Shown piece after piece: positions 1 to 7,827 of a stretch of DNA of 38,141 nt (within the stretch, counting starts at the first letter, position 1; each line of letters begins with the position of its first letter). A program made the position numbers and the translations under genes. The notes under the pieces were generated by a model that was given only the letters and a program-made list of their open reading frames with translations, did no database searches and was not told the DNA's origin. Source of the DNA: Actinomycetota bacterium (lineage in GTDB: Bacteria > Actinomycetota > Humimicrobiia > Humimicrobiales > Humimicrobiaceae); NCBI GenBank assembly GCA_023380915.1, contig JAMCSM010000050.1:1-38141 (forward strand). The letters are read 5' to 3'.

Positions 1-72
1 GATGCAAGAAAGATCTATGAAGTTCTAAGGATTAAAAGGAACATAACCCCTTACATAATCAAGAAATTGTAG
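1..72 (+). pseudogene. C-terminal tail of an ORF cut by the window edge, possibly a transposase
   Basis: Frame 1 is open from the first base to a TAG at 70-72 and gives a short basic tail (DARKIYEVLRIKRNITPYII and a few more residues). A basic C-terminus with this spacing is seen in some IS transposases, but 23 residues cannot establish a family. The 147 bases between this stop and the next gene are AT-rich, with a TATAAT-like hexamer at 158-163. It could equally be the end of an intact gene upstream of the window. Confidence 0.3.
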
Positions 73-219
73 TGCCCACGCTGGACCTATTTTGAGCTTA
101 TTTTTACAAAAAAGTGCGGAAGTCGGGAAATATATGGCAATACTTTTATGTTGTTATTATAATAAAAGTATATTTTTTAGCCTTAAAGAATATCAATAAA
201 TAACAAAGAAGGGTTTGAA

Positions 220-444
220 ATGGGAAAGGGAATTACCTTAGAAAAAATTGAAAAAGAGATCGAGGGACTTACACCTCTGGAGCAGTTAAAATTAGTAGAA
301 AGACTTGCCCATCAATTAAGAAAGACAAGTCTTATCATGAAAAAGGAACTTGACTGGAATAAATTATATGGGCTCGGAAAAGGGTTATGGAAAGGTGAAG
401 ATGCTCAAGAGTATGTTGATAGTTCAAGAAAGGACCGTATATGA
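220..444 (+). CDS. VapB-like antitoxin of a type II toxin-antitoxin pair
   Basis: A 74-residue charged protein lies directly upstream of, and overlaps by the four bases ATGA, a PIN-domain protein. That is the usual VapB-VapC layout with translational coupling. The N-terminal half (MGKGITLEKIEKEIEGL, then PLEQLKLVERLAHQL) is helical and resembles short antitoxins and DUF2281-like partners of PIN toxins. The tail is lysine-, aspartate- and glutamate-rich, as expected for a toxin-wrapping segment. A GAAGGG stretch about 10 bases upstream serves as ribosome binding site. The antitoxin call rests mainly on position and size. If typical, the protein binds and neutralises the toxin and represses the pair's own promoter. 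Confidence 0.65.
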   Translation: MGKGITLEKIEKEIEGLTPLEQLKLVERLAHQLRKTSLIMKKELDWNKLYGLGKGLWKGEDAQEYVDSSRKDRI

Positions 445-899
445 CCCTCTCAGAAGAGCTTGAGCAAATTAATACTATCTTTATAGATACTGCTCCCATT
501 ATTTATTATATCGAAGCTAATCCTCAGTTTGGGACGCTTGTTAAAGTAGTTATTGATTCTTTTCAATCAAATAATTTGAGTGCTTTTTCTTCTGTCATAA
601 CTCTTACTGAAGTTTTATCTAAACCAATTGAAACCGGAGATGAGAAGCTGGCAGAGAAATTTGCTGAATTTCTTAAAAATGGAAAAAATCTTAGTCTGAT
701 AGAAATTTCCACTGATATAGCAGATAAGGCTGGAAGATTGAGAGGACAATATAAAGACCTTAAAACCATAGATGCTATTCAGATTTCGACAGCTATAGAG
801 GTTGGAGTGGATGCATTTCTAACCAATGATAAAAAGCTAAAACATATAAAAGAAATAAAGATTCTGGTTTTAAGTGATTATTTAAATTCTGATTCATAA
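441..899 (+). CDS. PIN-domain toxin, VapC-like ribonuclease
   Basis: This 152-residue protein is a complete PIN domain. The four acidic metal-binding positions are visible: D16 in FIDTAPI, E57 in TLTEVL, D111 in TIDAIQIST and D130 in FLTNDKKL. PIN toxins are Mg/Mn-dependent endoribonucleases that cleave tRNA, rRNA or mRNA and arrest growth when not bound by their antitoxin. The ATG overlaps the antitoxin stop codon, so synthesis is coupled. All active-site residues are present, so the enzyme should be functional. The specific RNA target cannot be read from sequence. A VapBC pair beside a possible transposase tail is a common accessory arrangement. Confidence 0.85.
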   Translation: MTLSEELEQINTIFIDTAPIIYYIEANPQFGTLVKVVIDSFQSNNLSAFSSVITLTEVLSKPIETGDEKLAEKFAEFLKNGKNLSLIEISTDIADKAGRLRGQYKDLKTIDAIQISTAIEVGVDAFLTNDKKLKHIKEIKILVLSDYLNSDS

Positions 900-1168
900 G
901 CTGCGACTTATATCTCCTTATGTATCATCATTTGCAACGAGATAACCTTTACAATTTGTCAGGTTTCAGAAGCAGGCTATGATTGATTTTAGGATAAGAT
1001 ATTCTAAAAGTGAGGTATCTGTAGAAAAATCTCCTGAATTCTTTCAATTCCACACCATAAAAATAATGCAATATAATGTCAAACTGAATTATTGCAATTT
1101 AATTAATAATGGTTAATAATTTTAAATATTTTTTTATAAAGATACAGGGAAGGAACTGATAATAATAA

Positions 1169-2554
1169 ATGGAAAATAATTATATCTGTGAACTTGAGCA
1201 AATAGTAAATCCTGAAAATGTTATTACTTCTTTTGAAGAAAGGTTAACTTACAGCTACGATTCTACAAGACTTGAATACATGCCTGATGTTGTTGTAAGG
1301 GTTAAAAATGCTGAGCAGATAAGTCAGATAATGAAACTGGCAAATGAATATAAGATTCCGGTAACACCAAGAGGTGCTGCTACAGGATTAAGCGGAGGCT
1401 GTCTTGCAGTTGAAGGCGGAATCCTGCTTGTTATGGTTGATATGAACAGGATAATTGATATAAATCCGGTAGATTTGCTGATAACTGTTGAAGCAGGAGT
1501 CATAACTGAAAAAGTCAGCAAGGCTGTTGAACATTTAAATTTATTTTATCCTCCTGATCCGGGAAGCATGAAAAGTTCAACAATTGGAGGAAATATTGCT
1601 GAAAATGCGGGGGGTTTAAGGGGATTAAAATATGGAGTAACAAAAGATTATGTAAATTCAATTGAAGCAGTTCTGCCAACCGGCGAAATAGTAACAATGG
1701 GTGCAAATACAGTAAAGGCTGTTACAGGATATAATCTGGCAGATCTGATGTGCGGTTCAGAAGGAACACTTAGTATTATTACCAGGGCAACTCTCGGGCT
1801 TCTTCCAATTCCACCTGATAGAATAAGCATACTTGCGTTCTTTAAGGATATGACCGATGCCGCCAAAACTGTAAGAGATATAGTTGCAGGCGGAGTTATA
1901 ACTGCCACACTTGAAATAGTTGATAATGTTACCATTAATGCGATTGAAGATTTTTTAAAAATAGGTCTTGACAGAACTGTAGGGGCAATGCTTTTAATTG
2001 AAGTAGACGGGCAAAAAGGAGCAATTGAAGCAGAGGCAGATATTGTAATAAGAACCTGCAAATCAAACAGCGTACTTTCAGTAAGGCAGGCAAAAAGCGT
2101 ACAGGAGAGGGACAAGCTCTGGGAAGCAAGAAGGGCAGCTCTTTCTTCACTTTCAAGAATCAGACCATCAACTATACTTGAAGATGCTACTGTACCAAGA
2201 AGCAGAATGGTGGAGCTGGTAAATGCTATAAATGAAATTGCAAAAAAATATCAGATGATGATTGGAACATTCGGACATGCAGGAGACGGAAATCTGCATC
2301 CCACCATATTAACAGATTTAAGGATTGCCGAGGAAGCAAAAAAAACTGAAAAGGCAATTGAGGAAATATTTAAGGCAACTATTGCCCTTGGCGGTACACT
2401 TTCAGGTGAACATGGGATAGGTATAACAAAAGCACAATACCTTAAACTTGAGATCAGTAAGCCTGTTTATAACCTTATGAAAAATATCAAAAGTGTTTTT
2501 GACCCAAATAATATTTTAAATCCCGGGAAGATGAAGTGTAAATGGGATATTTAG
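1169..2554 (+). CDS. glcD: FAD-linked oxidase, GlcD family (2-hydroxyacid dehydrogenase subunit)
   Basis: This 461-residue protein shows the full FAD_binding_4 plus FAD-oxidase C-terminal architecture. PRGAATGLSGG near residue 66, YPPDPGS near 127 and GGNIAENAGG near 140 form the FAD pocket. GHAGDGNLHP near 367 and GEHGIG near 412 are the C-terminal family motifs. Family members oxidise glycolate, D-lactate or related 2-hydroxyacids and pass electrons to an iron-sulfur partner; the next gene, 88 bases downstream, codes for one. No GlcE is present, as in many anaerobes where GlcD plus GlcF suffices or works with an electron-transfer flavoprotein. The gene ends in TAG, a rare stop codon in this window. 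The substrate (glycolate, lactate or other) is not determined. Confidence 0.88.
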   Translation: MENNYICELEQIVNPENVITSFEERLTYSYDSTRLEYMPDVVVRVKNAEQISQIMKLANEYKIPVTPRGAATGLSGGCLAVEGGILLVMVDMNRIIDINPVDLLITVEAGVITEKVSKAVEHLNLFYPPDPGSMKSSTIGGNIAENAGGLRGLKYGVTKDYVNSIEAVLPTGEIVTMGANTVKAVTGYNLADLMCGSEGTLSIITRATLGLLPIPPDRISILAFFKDMTDAAKTVRDIVAGGVITATLEIVDNVTINAIEDFLKIGLDRTVGAMLLIEVDGQKGAIEAEADIVIRTCKSNSVLSVRQAKSVQERDKLWEARRAALSSLSRIRPSTILEDATVPRSRMVELVNAINEIAKKYQMMIGTFGHAGDGNLHPTILTDLRIAEEAKKTEKAIEEIFKATIALGGTLSGEHGIGITKAQYLKLEISKPVYNLMKNIKSVFDPNNILNPGKMKCKWDI

Positions 2555-2642
2555 TATGGTTTTTTTGCTGAATTGTTTTTGCTAAATAATTTGATAATGG
2601 ATAATTTGTTAAAATAAAAAAATTATTAAAAAAGGAAGAATT

Positions 2643-3851
2643 TTGAAATCAGAAGTTAAAACAAGGAACAAAAAGGAAAAGTTTGAAATACTTGAAAAAG
2701 GTGATGAACTTTATACCTGCAGCCGGTGCGGGACATGCCTTGCATATTGTCCCGTTTATAAACAAACTCTTGATGAAAGTCTTGCTCCAAGAGGGAAGAT
2801 GAGCCTGCTTGAAGCAATCAGCAAAGGTAAACTTGAATATACTGATAAGGTATCTGAAAAACTTTTTACATGCACTTCATGCAATTTATGTAAAGGTGAA
2901 TGTCCAAGTGGTGTAAAACTGGACGAAATGATTGAAACTGCAAAGTCTGATTTAATTGATGCTCATAAATACCCCGAGGTTATTGATATATTAAAAGAAA
3001 GAATAAAGTCAGCCTATAATGTGACTTTTGACAGTAATGTTGGAAGGCTTGACTGGGTAAAACAGCTTCCAGAAAGTGAACCGGAGAAATATGTAAAAGA
3101 AAAGGCTGATGTTGTTTATTTTGTCGGATGTGTTTCATCATTTTCTCCAAGGTCTTTCGGGATACCTCGTTCAATAGTTCAGGATCTTGACAGCGCTAAA
3201 GTTGATTACACACTTCTTGGCGAGGATGAATGGTGCTGTGGTTTTCCGTTAATTAATTCCGGAATAAAAGATGTCACTGCCGATCTTGCAAAACATAATA
3301 TAGAAGCCGTTAAATCTAAAGATGCAAAACTTCTTGTTTTGTCATGTCCTTCGTGTTATCACACCTGGAAGCACAAATATCCGGAGTACAGCAGTGAAAA
3401 AATTGATTTTGAGATACTTCATATTTCACAATACCTTTTAAGGCTTATAAAAGAAGAAAAAATCAGACTTAATCCACTTTCAGGCAGAATAACTTATCAT
3501 GATCCCTGTGATCTTGGAAGAAATTCAGGTATTTACGAAGAGCCGAGGGAAGTTATAAAAAGCATTCCGGGAATTGATTTTGTTGATCTTTCAGCAAACA
3601 GGGAGCTTTCAAACTGCTGCGGCGGAGGCGGAAACCTTGAATCTGTGAACCAGGCTCTTGCATCCAGGATTGCGCTTGCAAAAGCAGATGAGATTATTGA
3701 AACCGGAGCAGATATAGTTGTAACTTCATGCCAGCAGTGCAACAGGACAATCGATACTTCACTGAAAAATAAGAAAAAAGAAACTAATGTCAAGGTTAAA
3801 GTGATGGATTTGCCTGAACTTGTGCTCCAAAGTATACAGGCAGAAAAATAA
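2643..3851 (+). CDS. glcF: GlcF-like iron-sulfur subunit with two 4Fe-4S sites and CCG domains
   Basis: This 402-residue protein starts at TTG, seven bases or less after an AAGGAAG ribosome binding site at about 2632-2639. Two ferredoxin-type clusters are visible: C26-x2-C29-x2-C32-x3-C36P and C77-x2-C80-x2-C83-x3-C87P. Two cysteine-rich CCG domains follow (CCGFPL near residue 199, CCGGGG near 327), like those of GlcF, LutA and HdrB/HdrD. It should carry electrons from the FAD subunit to a quinone, menaquinone or thiol/disulfide acceptor. CCG domains can also bind a non-cubane cluster that acts on disulfides in heterodisulfide reductases. This matters here because a lipoyl (dithiol) protein is encoded next. 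Confidence 0.87.
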   Translation: MKSEVKTRNKKEKFEILEKGDELYTCSRCGTCLAYCPVYKQTLDESLAPRGKMSLLEAISKGKLEYTDKVSEKLFTCTSCNLCKGECPSGVKLDEMIETAKSDLIDAHKYPEVIDILKERIKSAYNVTFDSNVGRLDWVKQLPESEPEKYVKEKADVVYFVGCVSSFSPRSFGIPRSIVQDLDSAKVDYTLLGEDEWCCGFPLINSGIKDVTADLAKHNIEAVKSKDAKLLVLSCPSCYHTWKHKYPEYSSEKIDFEILHISQYLLRLIKEEKIRLNPLSGRITYHDPCDLGRNSGIYEEPREVIKSIPGIDFVDLSANRELSNCCGGGGNLESVNQALASRIALAKADEIIETGADIVVTSCQQCNRTIDTSLKNKKKETNVKVKVMDLPELVLQSIQAEK

Positions 3852-4009
3852 GAAATTTAATAATAAAGTTTGCCTTAAATTTTTAAAAGTTATTTGACTT
3901 TGGCTGTATTATAAACTAATTAAGCTAAAATGCAGGATTGGATTTTTCAGATTCTGAATTTAAATCAAATTATTAAATTATTTTTGTAAAACAAACAGGA
4001 GGTTTAATA

Positions 4010-4438
4010 ATGAACGTTGAAGACTATGAATTTCCGGATGATTTATATTATGAAAAAAATCACTTCTGGGGGAAAATTCTGGAAGACGGCAATATTTTAT
4101 TTGGCGCAACAGATTATTTTCAGAAAATGGCAGGAGAAATAGTATTTATTGAACTTCCAATGAAAGGTGCTAAAGTTGAACAGGGAAAATCAGTTTCAAG
4201 CCTTGAATCAGGCAAGTGGGTAGGAAGAGTGTTTGTCCCCTTTTCAGGTGAAATAATAGAAGTAAACAGTGAACTGGAAGATTCCCCGGAGCTTATTAAT
4301 GAATCCTGTTATAATGAGGGATGGATTGCAAAAATAAAACCGTCAAAAGTTCAGGAGGAAATAGCAAACCTTATGAAAACAGGTCCTGATTTTGAAGAAT
4401 TTATGAAAGAAGAAATACAAAAGAATGTCAAAAAATAA
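4010..4438 (+). CDS. GcvH-like lipoyl carrier protein
   Basis: This 142-residue protein has the glycine-cleavage H-protein fold. The loop SLESGKWVGRV places K69 where H protein carries lipoate (usual context ESVKA). GATDYFQKMAGEIVFIELP matches the H-protein stretch before it, and GWIAKIKPS matches the C-terminal region. The ribosome binding site is strong (AGGAGG nine bases before ATG). No glycine-cleavage T or P genes lie nearby. The gene sits between an FAD/Fe-S oxidase pair and a corrinoid-type activator, overlapping the latter by 14 bases. A role as dedicated lipoyl carrier, like LbpA of the sHdr sulfur pathway, is an inference. A normal aminomethyl carrier working with T and P proteins encoded elsewhere remains possible. 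Confidence 0.83.
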   Translation: MNVEDYEFPDDLYYEKNHFWGKILEDGNILFGATDYFQKMAGEIVFIELPMKGAKVEQGKSVSSLESGKWVGRVFVPFSGEIIEVNSELEDSPELINESCYNEGWIAKIKPSKVQEEIANLMKTGPDFEEFMKEEIQKNVKK

Positions 4439-6374
4439 AATAAAAATCCAGATTGAACCTATAGGAATAAGATTTTTTCTTGACAGTCCAAAAAATTGCC
4501 TTAAAGCTATTCAGGAAGCAGGCATAGAAATAAAATCAGTTTGCCATGGAAAGGGAACATGCGGCAAATGCAGAATAATGTTTATGAACGGCAAATTAAA
4601 AGAGCCTACATCGCAGGAATTAAAAATACTTTCAAATGATGAAATTGCTCACGGGGTAAGACTTGCATGTCAGCATGAATTTGAAGAGGATACAACGATA
4701 TATATTCCATCTTCTTCATTAAGTGAGGAGCAAAAACTGCAGGTTTCAGGTCAGGAAAGAGAAATTAAAGTAGACGCAGTTGTTAAAAAGTATTTTGTAA
4801 AACTTGAAAGGGCAACCTTAAATGATGTTAAAGCTGATTATAACAGAATAAAAGATGCCTTAAAGGTTATATATGACGTAGATGTGCAGAAAATTGACTT
4901 TAAGGTTTTAAGTGAAATGCCGCAAATAATTCGTGAAAATAACTGGGAAATTACTGCTTCAATTAGAAATGGTGAAATCATCTCAATAGAGGGCAGGGAC
5001 ACTACACAAAAAAATTTTGGAATTGCCGTAGATTTGGGAACAACAAAGATTGCTATGCTTCTGGTTGATTTAGTTTCAGGGAAAACTGTTGATAAAAAAG
5101 GAATTATGAATCCTCAAATCAGCTTCGGCGAAGATGTAATGAGCAGAATTGACTTTGCTTCAGAAGGAAATGCAAATTTAAGCCGCATACAGAAAGTTGT
5201 AGTTGATGCAATTAATGGAGCAATAATGGAATTGTGTGATAAAAACGGGTTAATGACAAATGAAATACTTGAAATGTCACTTGTGGGAAATACTGCAATG
5301 CATCATCTTTTTCTTGGTCTTCCTGTAAAACAGCTTGGATTGTCGCCATTTCCTGCATTAATAAGTGACAGTATTGATTTAAAAGCAAGAGAAGCGGGGA
5401 TAAATATTGCTTCAGGAGGCTATATTTACCTTATGCCCGTGGTGGCAGGTTTTATTGGAAGCGATCACATTGCAATGATACTTGCAACAGGTTTAAATAA
5501 TATGGAAGGAAACTGCATAGGAATTGATATTGGTACAAATACCGAAATAGCGCTTGTCAGCCGCGGAAAACTTTACAGCGTCTCAACTGCCTCAGGCCCT
5601 GCTTTTGAGGGGGCTCATATACGATACGGCATGAGAGCAGCTCCAGGCGCTATTGAAAGAGTGATAATAGATCCCAAGACCTGCATCCCGAAAATTCAGA
5701 CAATAGATGATAAGGAACCTGTTGGAATTTGCGGTTCAGGCATACTTGATGCAATAGCAGAACTTCTTAAAGCAAAGATAATAAATAAACGCGGCAAGTT
5801 TGTTCTTGAAAACGGCTGTATTTGCAAGGATAATCTTGGAAATCTGCAATATATTTTAATACCGCAGTTTCATGAAAAAAGAATAAATAGCACCAGTGAC
5901 TGCAAAAATAATTTTGTAAAAAACACAGATAAATCTTCAGAAGAATATATGGAAGAATTAAAAAAATCATTATATATATGTGATGAAGTAATTTCAATTA
6001 ATCAGAAAGATATTGTAGAAATCCAGCTTGCAAAGGGAGCAATGCGAACCGGAATTGAGATACTTCTTGAAAATGCCGGGATCGATTTTAAGGATATTGA
6101 CCGGATAATAATAGCAGGCGCATTTGGTTCCTATATAGATCCTAAAAATGTAATCAATATAGGGATGTTTCCAAATGTTTCCTTAAAGAAGATAAGCCAG
6201 GTAGGAAATGCTGCCGGTATTGGTGCAAAAATGGCTTTAATTTCAAAAACCTCAAGAAAAATTGCTGAAGACATTGCAAAGAATGATAATTATCTCGAAC
6301 TGACTGTGTTTCCTTCTTTTAGCGACCATTTTGCTTCAAGTGTATCATTTCCATCACCTGATGAAATAATTTAA
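4425..6374 (+). CDS. RACo/RamA-type 2Fe-2S and ASKHA ATPase (DUF4445 family), activator of corrinoid proteins
   Basis: This 649-residue protein has an N-terminal plant-type ferredoxin domain with ligands C40-x5-C46-x2-C49 and C82, a linker region, and a C-terminal ASKHA ATPase beginning with FGIAVDLGTTKIAML near residue 200. GIDIGTNTEIAL near 365 and IIAGAFGSYIDP near 565 are the other nucleotide-binding signatures. RACo and RamA use ATP hydrolysis to drive one-electron reduction of inactive Co(II) corrinoid to Co(I) in methyl-transfer systems. The start overlaps the lipoyl-protein gene by 14 bases, so the two are translationally coupled. No corrinoid protein or methyltransferase gene is in the window. 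Its target may be encoded elsewhere or may be something new in this operon. The family call is firm; the partner is not. Confidence 0.85.
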   Translation: MSKNKIKIQIEPIGIRFFLDSPKNCLKAIQEAGIEIKSVCHGKGTCGKCRIMFMNGKLKEPTSQELKILSNDEIAHGVRLACQHEFEEDTTIYIPSSSLSEEQKLQVSGQEREIKVDAVVKKYFVKLERATLNDVKADYNRIKDALKVIYDVDVQKIDFKVLSEMPQIIRENNWEITASIRNGEIISIEGRDTTQKNFGIAVDLGTTKIAMLLVDLVSGKTVDKKGIMNPQISFGEDVMSRIDFASEGNANLSRIQKVVVDAINGAIMELCDKNGLMTNEILEMSLVGNTAMHHLFLGLPVKQLGLSPFPALISDSIDLKAREAGINIASGGYIYLMPVVAGFIGSDHIAMILATGLNNMEGNCIGIDIGTNTEIALVSRGKLYSVSTASGPAFEGAHIRYGMRAAPGAIERVIIDPKTCIPKIQTIDDKEPVGICGSGILDAIAELLKAKIINKRGKFVLENGCICKDNLGNLQYILIPQFHEKRINSTSDCKNNFVKNTDKSSEEYMEELKKSLYICDEVISINQKDIVEIQLAKGAMRTGIEILLENAGIDFKDIDRIIIAGAFGSYIDPKNVINIGMFPNVSLKKISQVGNAAGIGAKMALISKTSRKIAEDIAKNDNYLELTVFPSFSDHFASSVSFPSPDEII

Positions 6375-6483
6375 TAAACTGTCACTAGTGAATAATTTTT
6401 TTTAAGAAAATACTTTGATGTTTTATTGAATAAAATATGATCAATAAAGGTATGTTAAATGTTTCTAAGAGAAAGGATGTAAA

Positions 6484-7323
6484 ATTAAAAATATAAATAT
6501 AAAAAGTTTAATTAAAAATCATAAATTTACTGTTTTAAAAATTTCAATTTCTTTAATTGTTATAATTGCCACAATTTCCACATTTCTGATTTTAGGATGC
6601 AATAAAAAAGTAAATACTTTTGGTGAAAATAACCTGAATTCATTAAAAGCTGATACTACTTCTTCCAGTAATTTATTGAATGTGGGTGTTGATAGTACTT
6701 TTCCGCCTTTTGCTTTTTTACTTAAAGATAAAGTATCAGGATTTGATGTTGATATTGCAGATGAAATTGCCAGAAGGCTTGGCAGGCAGTTAAAAATAAA
6801 TCAGATATCATGGAATGAAATATTTGATAAGATAAATGACCCTGGCATTGATATAATTATTTCAGGCGTAACTAATGACAAGGATAAGGAAAAGTTAGCA
6901 GATTTTTCAGATCCATATTATACATTGGAATTTATATTACTTTCCCTGAAAACAAGCGATATAAAAAAAAGGGAAGATCTGATAAATAAAAAAGCAGGTG
7001 GGCTGAAAAGCGAGATTAATAACCTTAACGCTGATATTTTGTCCGGTTATTCTATGAGTAAATATGACGATGTGAATTCACTTATTAAAGCTTTGAAATC
7101 AGGAGAAGTTCAGGGTATTTTAATTTCAATTCCAATTGGAGCAAAAATATTATCCGAAGACCCTGATACTTATATATTTTTACAAAAAATAAAATCAAAT
7201 ATAAAATATTCCATTGTACTTAAGAAAGACAGTGAATTAAAAGATAAAATAAACCAGATATTAAAAGAATTAAAAGATGACGGAACATATTCAAAAATTT
7301 ATGACAACTGGTTTAAAATTTAA
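6484..7323 (+). CDS. Family 3 extracellular solute-binding lipoprotein, probable ATT start
   Basis: The mature part (VGVDSTFPPFAFLLKDKVSG onward) is a family 3 periplasmic-type solute-binding domain of about 220 residues, as in polar amino-acid ABC importers. The nearest usable conventional codon is a TTG at 6676, but the same frame is open upstream and codes for a basic N-terminus, a hydrophobic helix and the lipobox LILGC (C39). The true start must therefore lie upstream. In-frame codons after the stop at 6466-6468 offer ATT at 6484, seven bases after AAAGGA, and no ATG, GTG or TTG before the signal peptide. I place the start at ATT, a rare initiation codon. No permease or ATPase genes adjoin, so this is an orphan binding protein or sensor. 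Confidence 0.7.
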   Translation: MKNINIKSLIKNHKFTVLKISISLIVIIATISTFLILGCNKKVNTFGENNLNSLKADTTSSSNLLNVGVDSTFPPFAFLLKDKVSGFDVDIADEIARRLGRQLKINQISWNEIFDKINDPGIDIIISGVTNDKDKEKLADFSDPYYTLEFILLSLKTSDIKKREDLINKKAGGLKSEINNLNADILSGYSMSKYDDVNSLIKALKSGEVQGILISIPIGAKILSEDPDTYIFLQKIKSNIKYSIVLKKDSELKDKINQILKELKDDGTYSKIYDNWFKI

Positions 7324-7411
7324 ATTCAAACAAAATAATCTCTGTTTTTATCAGAAAAATTGTCTGAAAGTATATTGAAACAAAAAATAATATTGTGCTA
7401 ATATTAATGCT

Positions 7412-7458
7412 GGAGTAAGTAAATGCAGGCGTCCAATTCAGAATACTTACTCCTTTTT
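7412..7458 (+). terminator. Rho-independent terminator after the solute-binding lipoprotein gene
   Basis: A perfect 10-bp stem, GGAGTAAGTA (7412-7421) with TACTTACTCC (7444-7453), is followed by five T (7454-7458). It lies about 90 bases after the lipoprotein stop and separates that gene from the surface-protein locus. Confidence 0.85.
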
Positions 7459-7556
7459 ATTTTATTTGCTGAATTATTATCCTTTAAATTATTAATATTC
7501 TATTAATGTTTATTAATTATCACTTAAAAATTTTCTTAAAAATTTATAAAAAAATA

Positions 7557-7586
7557 TTTACATTTTAAAAAATATGGTAGTATAAT
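7557..7586 (+). promoter_or_regulatory. Sigma70-type promoter for the surface-protein gene
   Basis: TTTACA (7557-7562) and a perfect TATAAT (7581-7586) are spaced by 18 bases. A 6-bp inverted repeat, TAGTAT (7578-7583) with ATACTA (7593-7598), straddles the -10 and could be a binding site. Transcription from here would give a leader of about 230 bases before the ATG at 7828. Confidence 0.6.
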
Positions 7587-7670
7587 GAAACCATACTAAA
7601 TTATTTTAAATCATAAGAAATATTAAGTTCTTTAAAAAGAGATTAAAAATTAAGATTTTAGATGCTGTGA

Positions 7671-7756
7671 AGCTTTTTTCAAAGATGGACGCTTAGAAAA
7701 AAGTGGAGCAAGTAGCGTAACCGACTAAAACTATTTTATGGGGCAGTCGGTTTTTC
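7671..7756 (+). ncRNA. Structured 5' leader with terminator hairpin, candidate riboswitch or attenuator
   Basis: Three paired elements can be drawn. CTTTTTTC (7673-7680) pairs with GAAAAAAG (7696-7703). Bases ACGCT in its loop (7689-7693) can pair with AGCGT (7714-7718), giving a pseudoknot. AACCGACT (7719-7726) pairs with AGTCGGTT (7745-7752), followed by a T run to 7755, which is a terminator. The terminator sits between promoter and coding start, as in transcription-attenuation riboswitches. Pieces such as GGACGC, AGTGGAGCAAG and CCGACTAAA recall class I cyclic-di-GMP aptamers, but the expected stem and loop sizes do not match well, so no class is assigned. The remaining bases of the 504-base gene-free stretch 7324-7827 are AT-rich and otherwise featureless. 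Confidence 0.5.
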
Positions 7757-7827
7757 TATTTTCAGAAGCTCATTTATATAGATTTTAATTTAATAATGTA
7801 TGAATTTAATAATTGGGGGGTAAATAA

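Noticed and set aside
1648..2115. A 155-codon open frame opposite glcD
   Set aside because: Antisense shadow of a well-supported gene, with no ribosome binding site and low-complexity composition.
3894..3931. Promoter before the lipoyl-protein gene (TTGACT at 3894)
   Set aside because: No convincing -10 at 16-18 bases; the nearest TATAAA is only 12 bases away.
7671..7756. Firm assignment of the leader to class I cyclic-di-GMP riboswitches
   Set aside because: Similar short motifs but the hairpin loop and stem sizes do not fit; reported as an unassigned structured leader instead.
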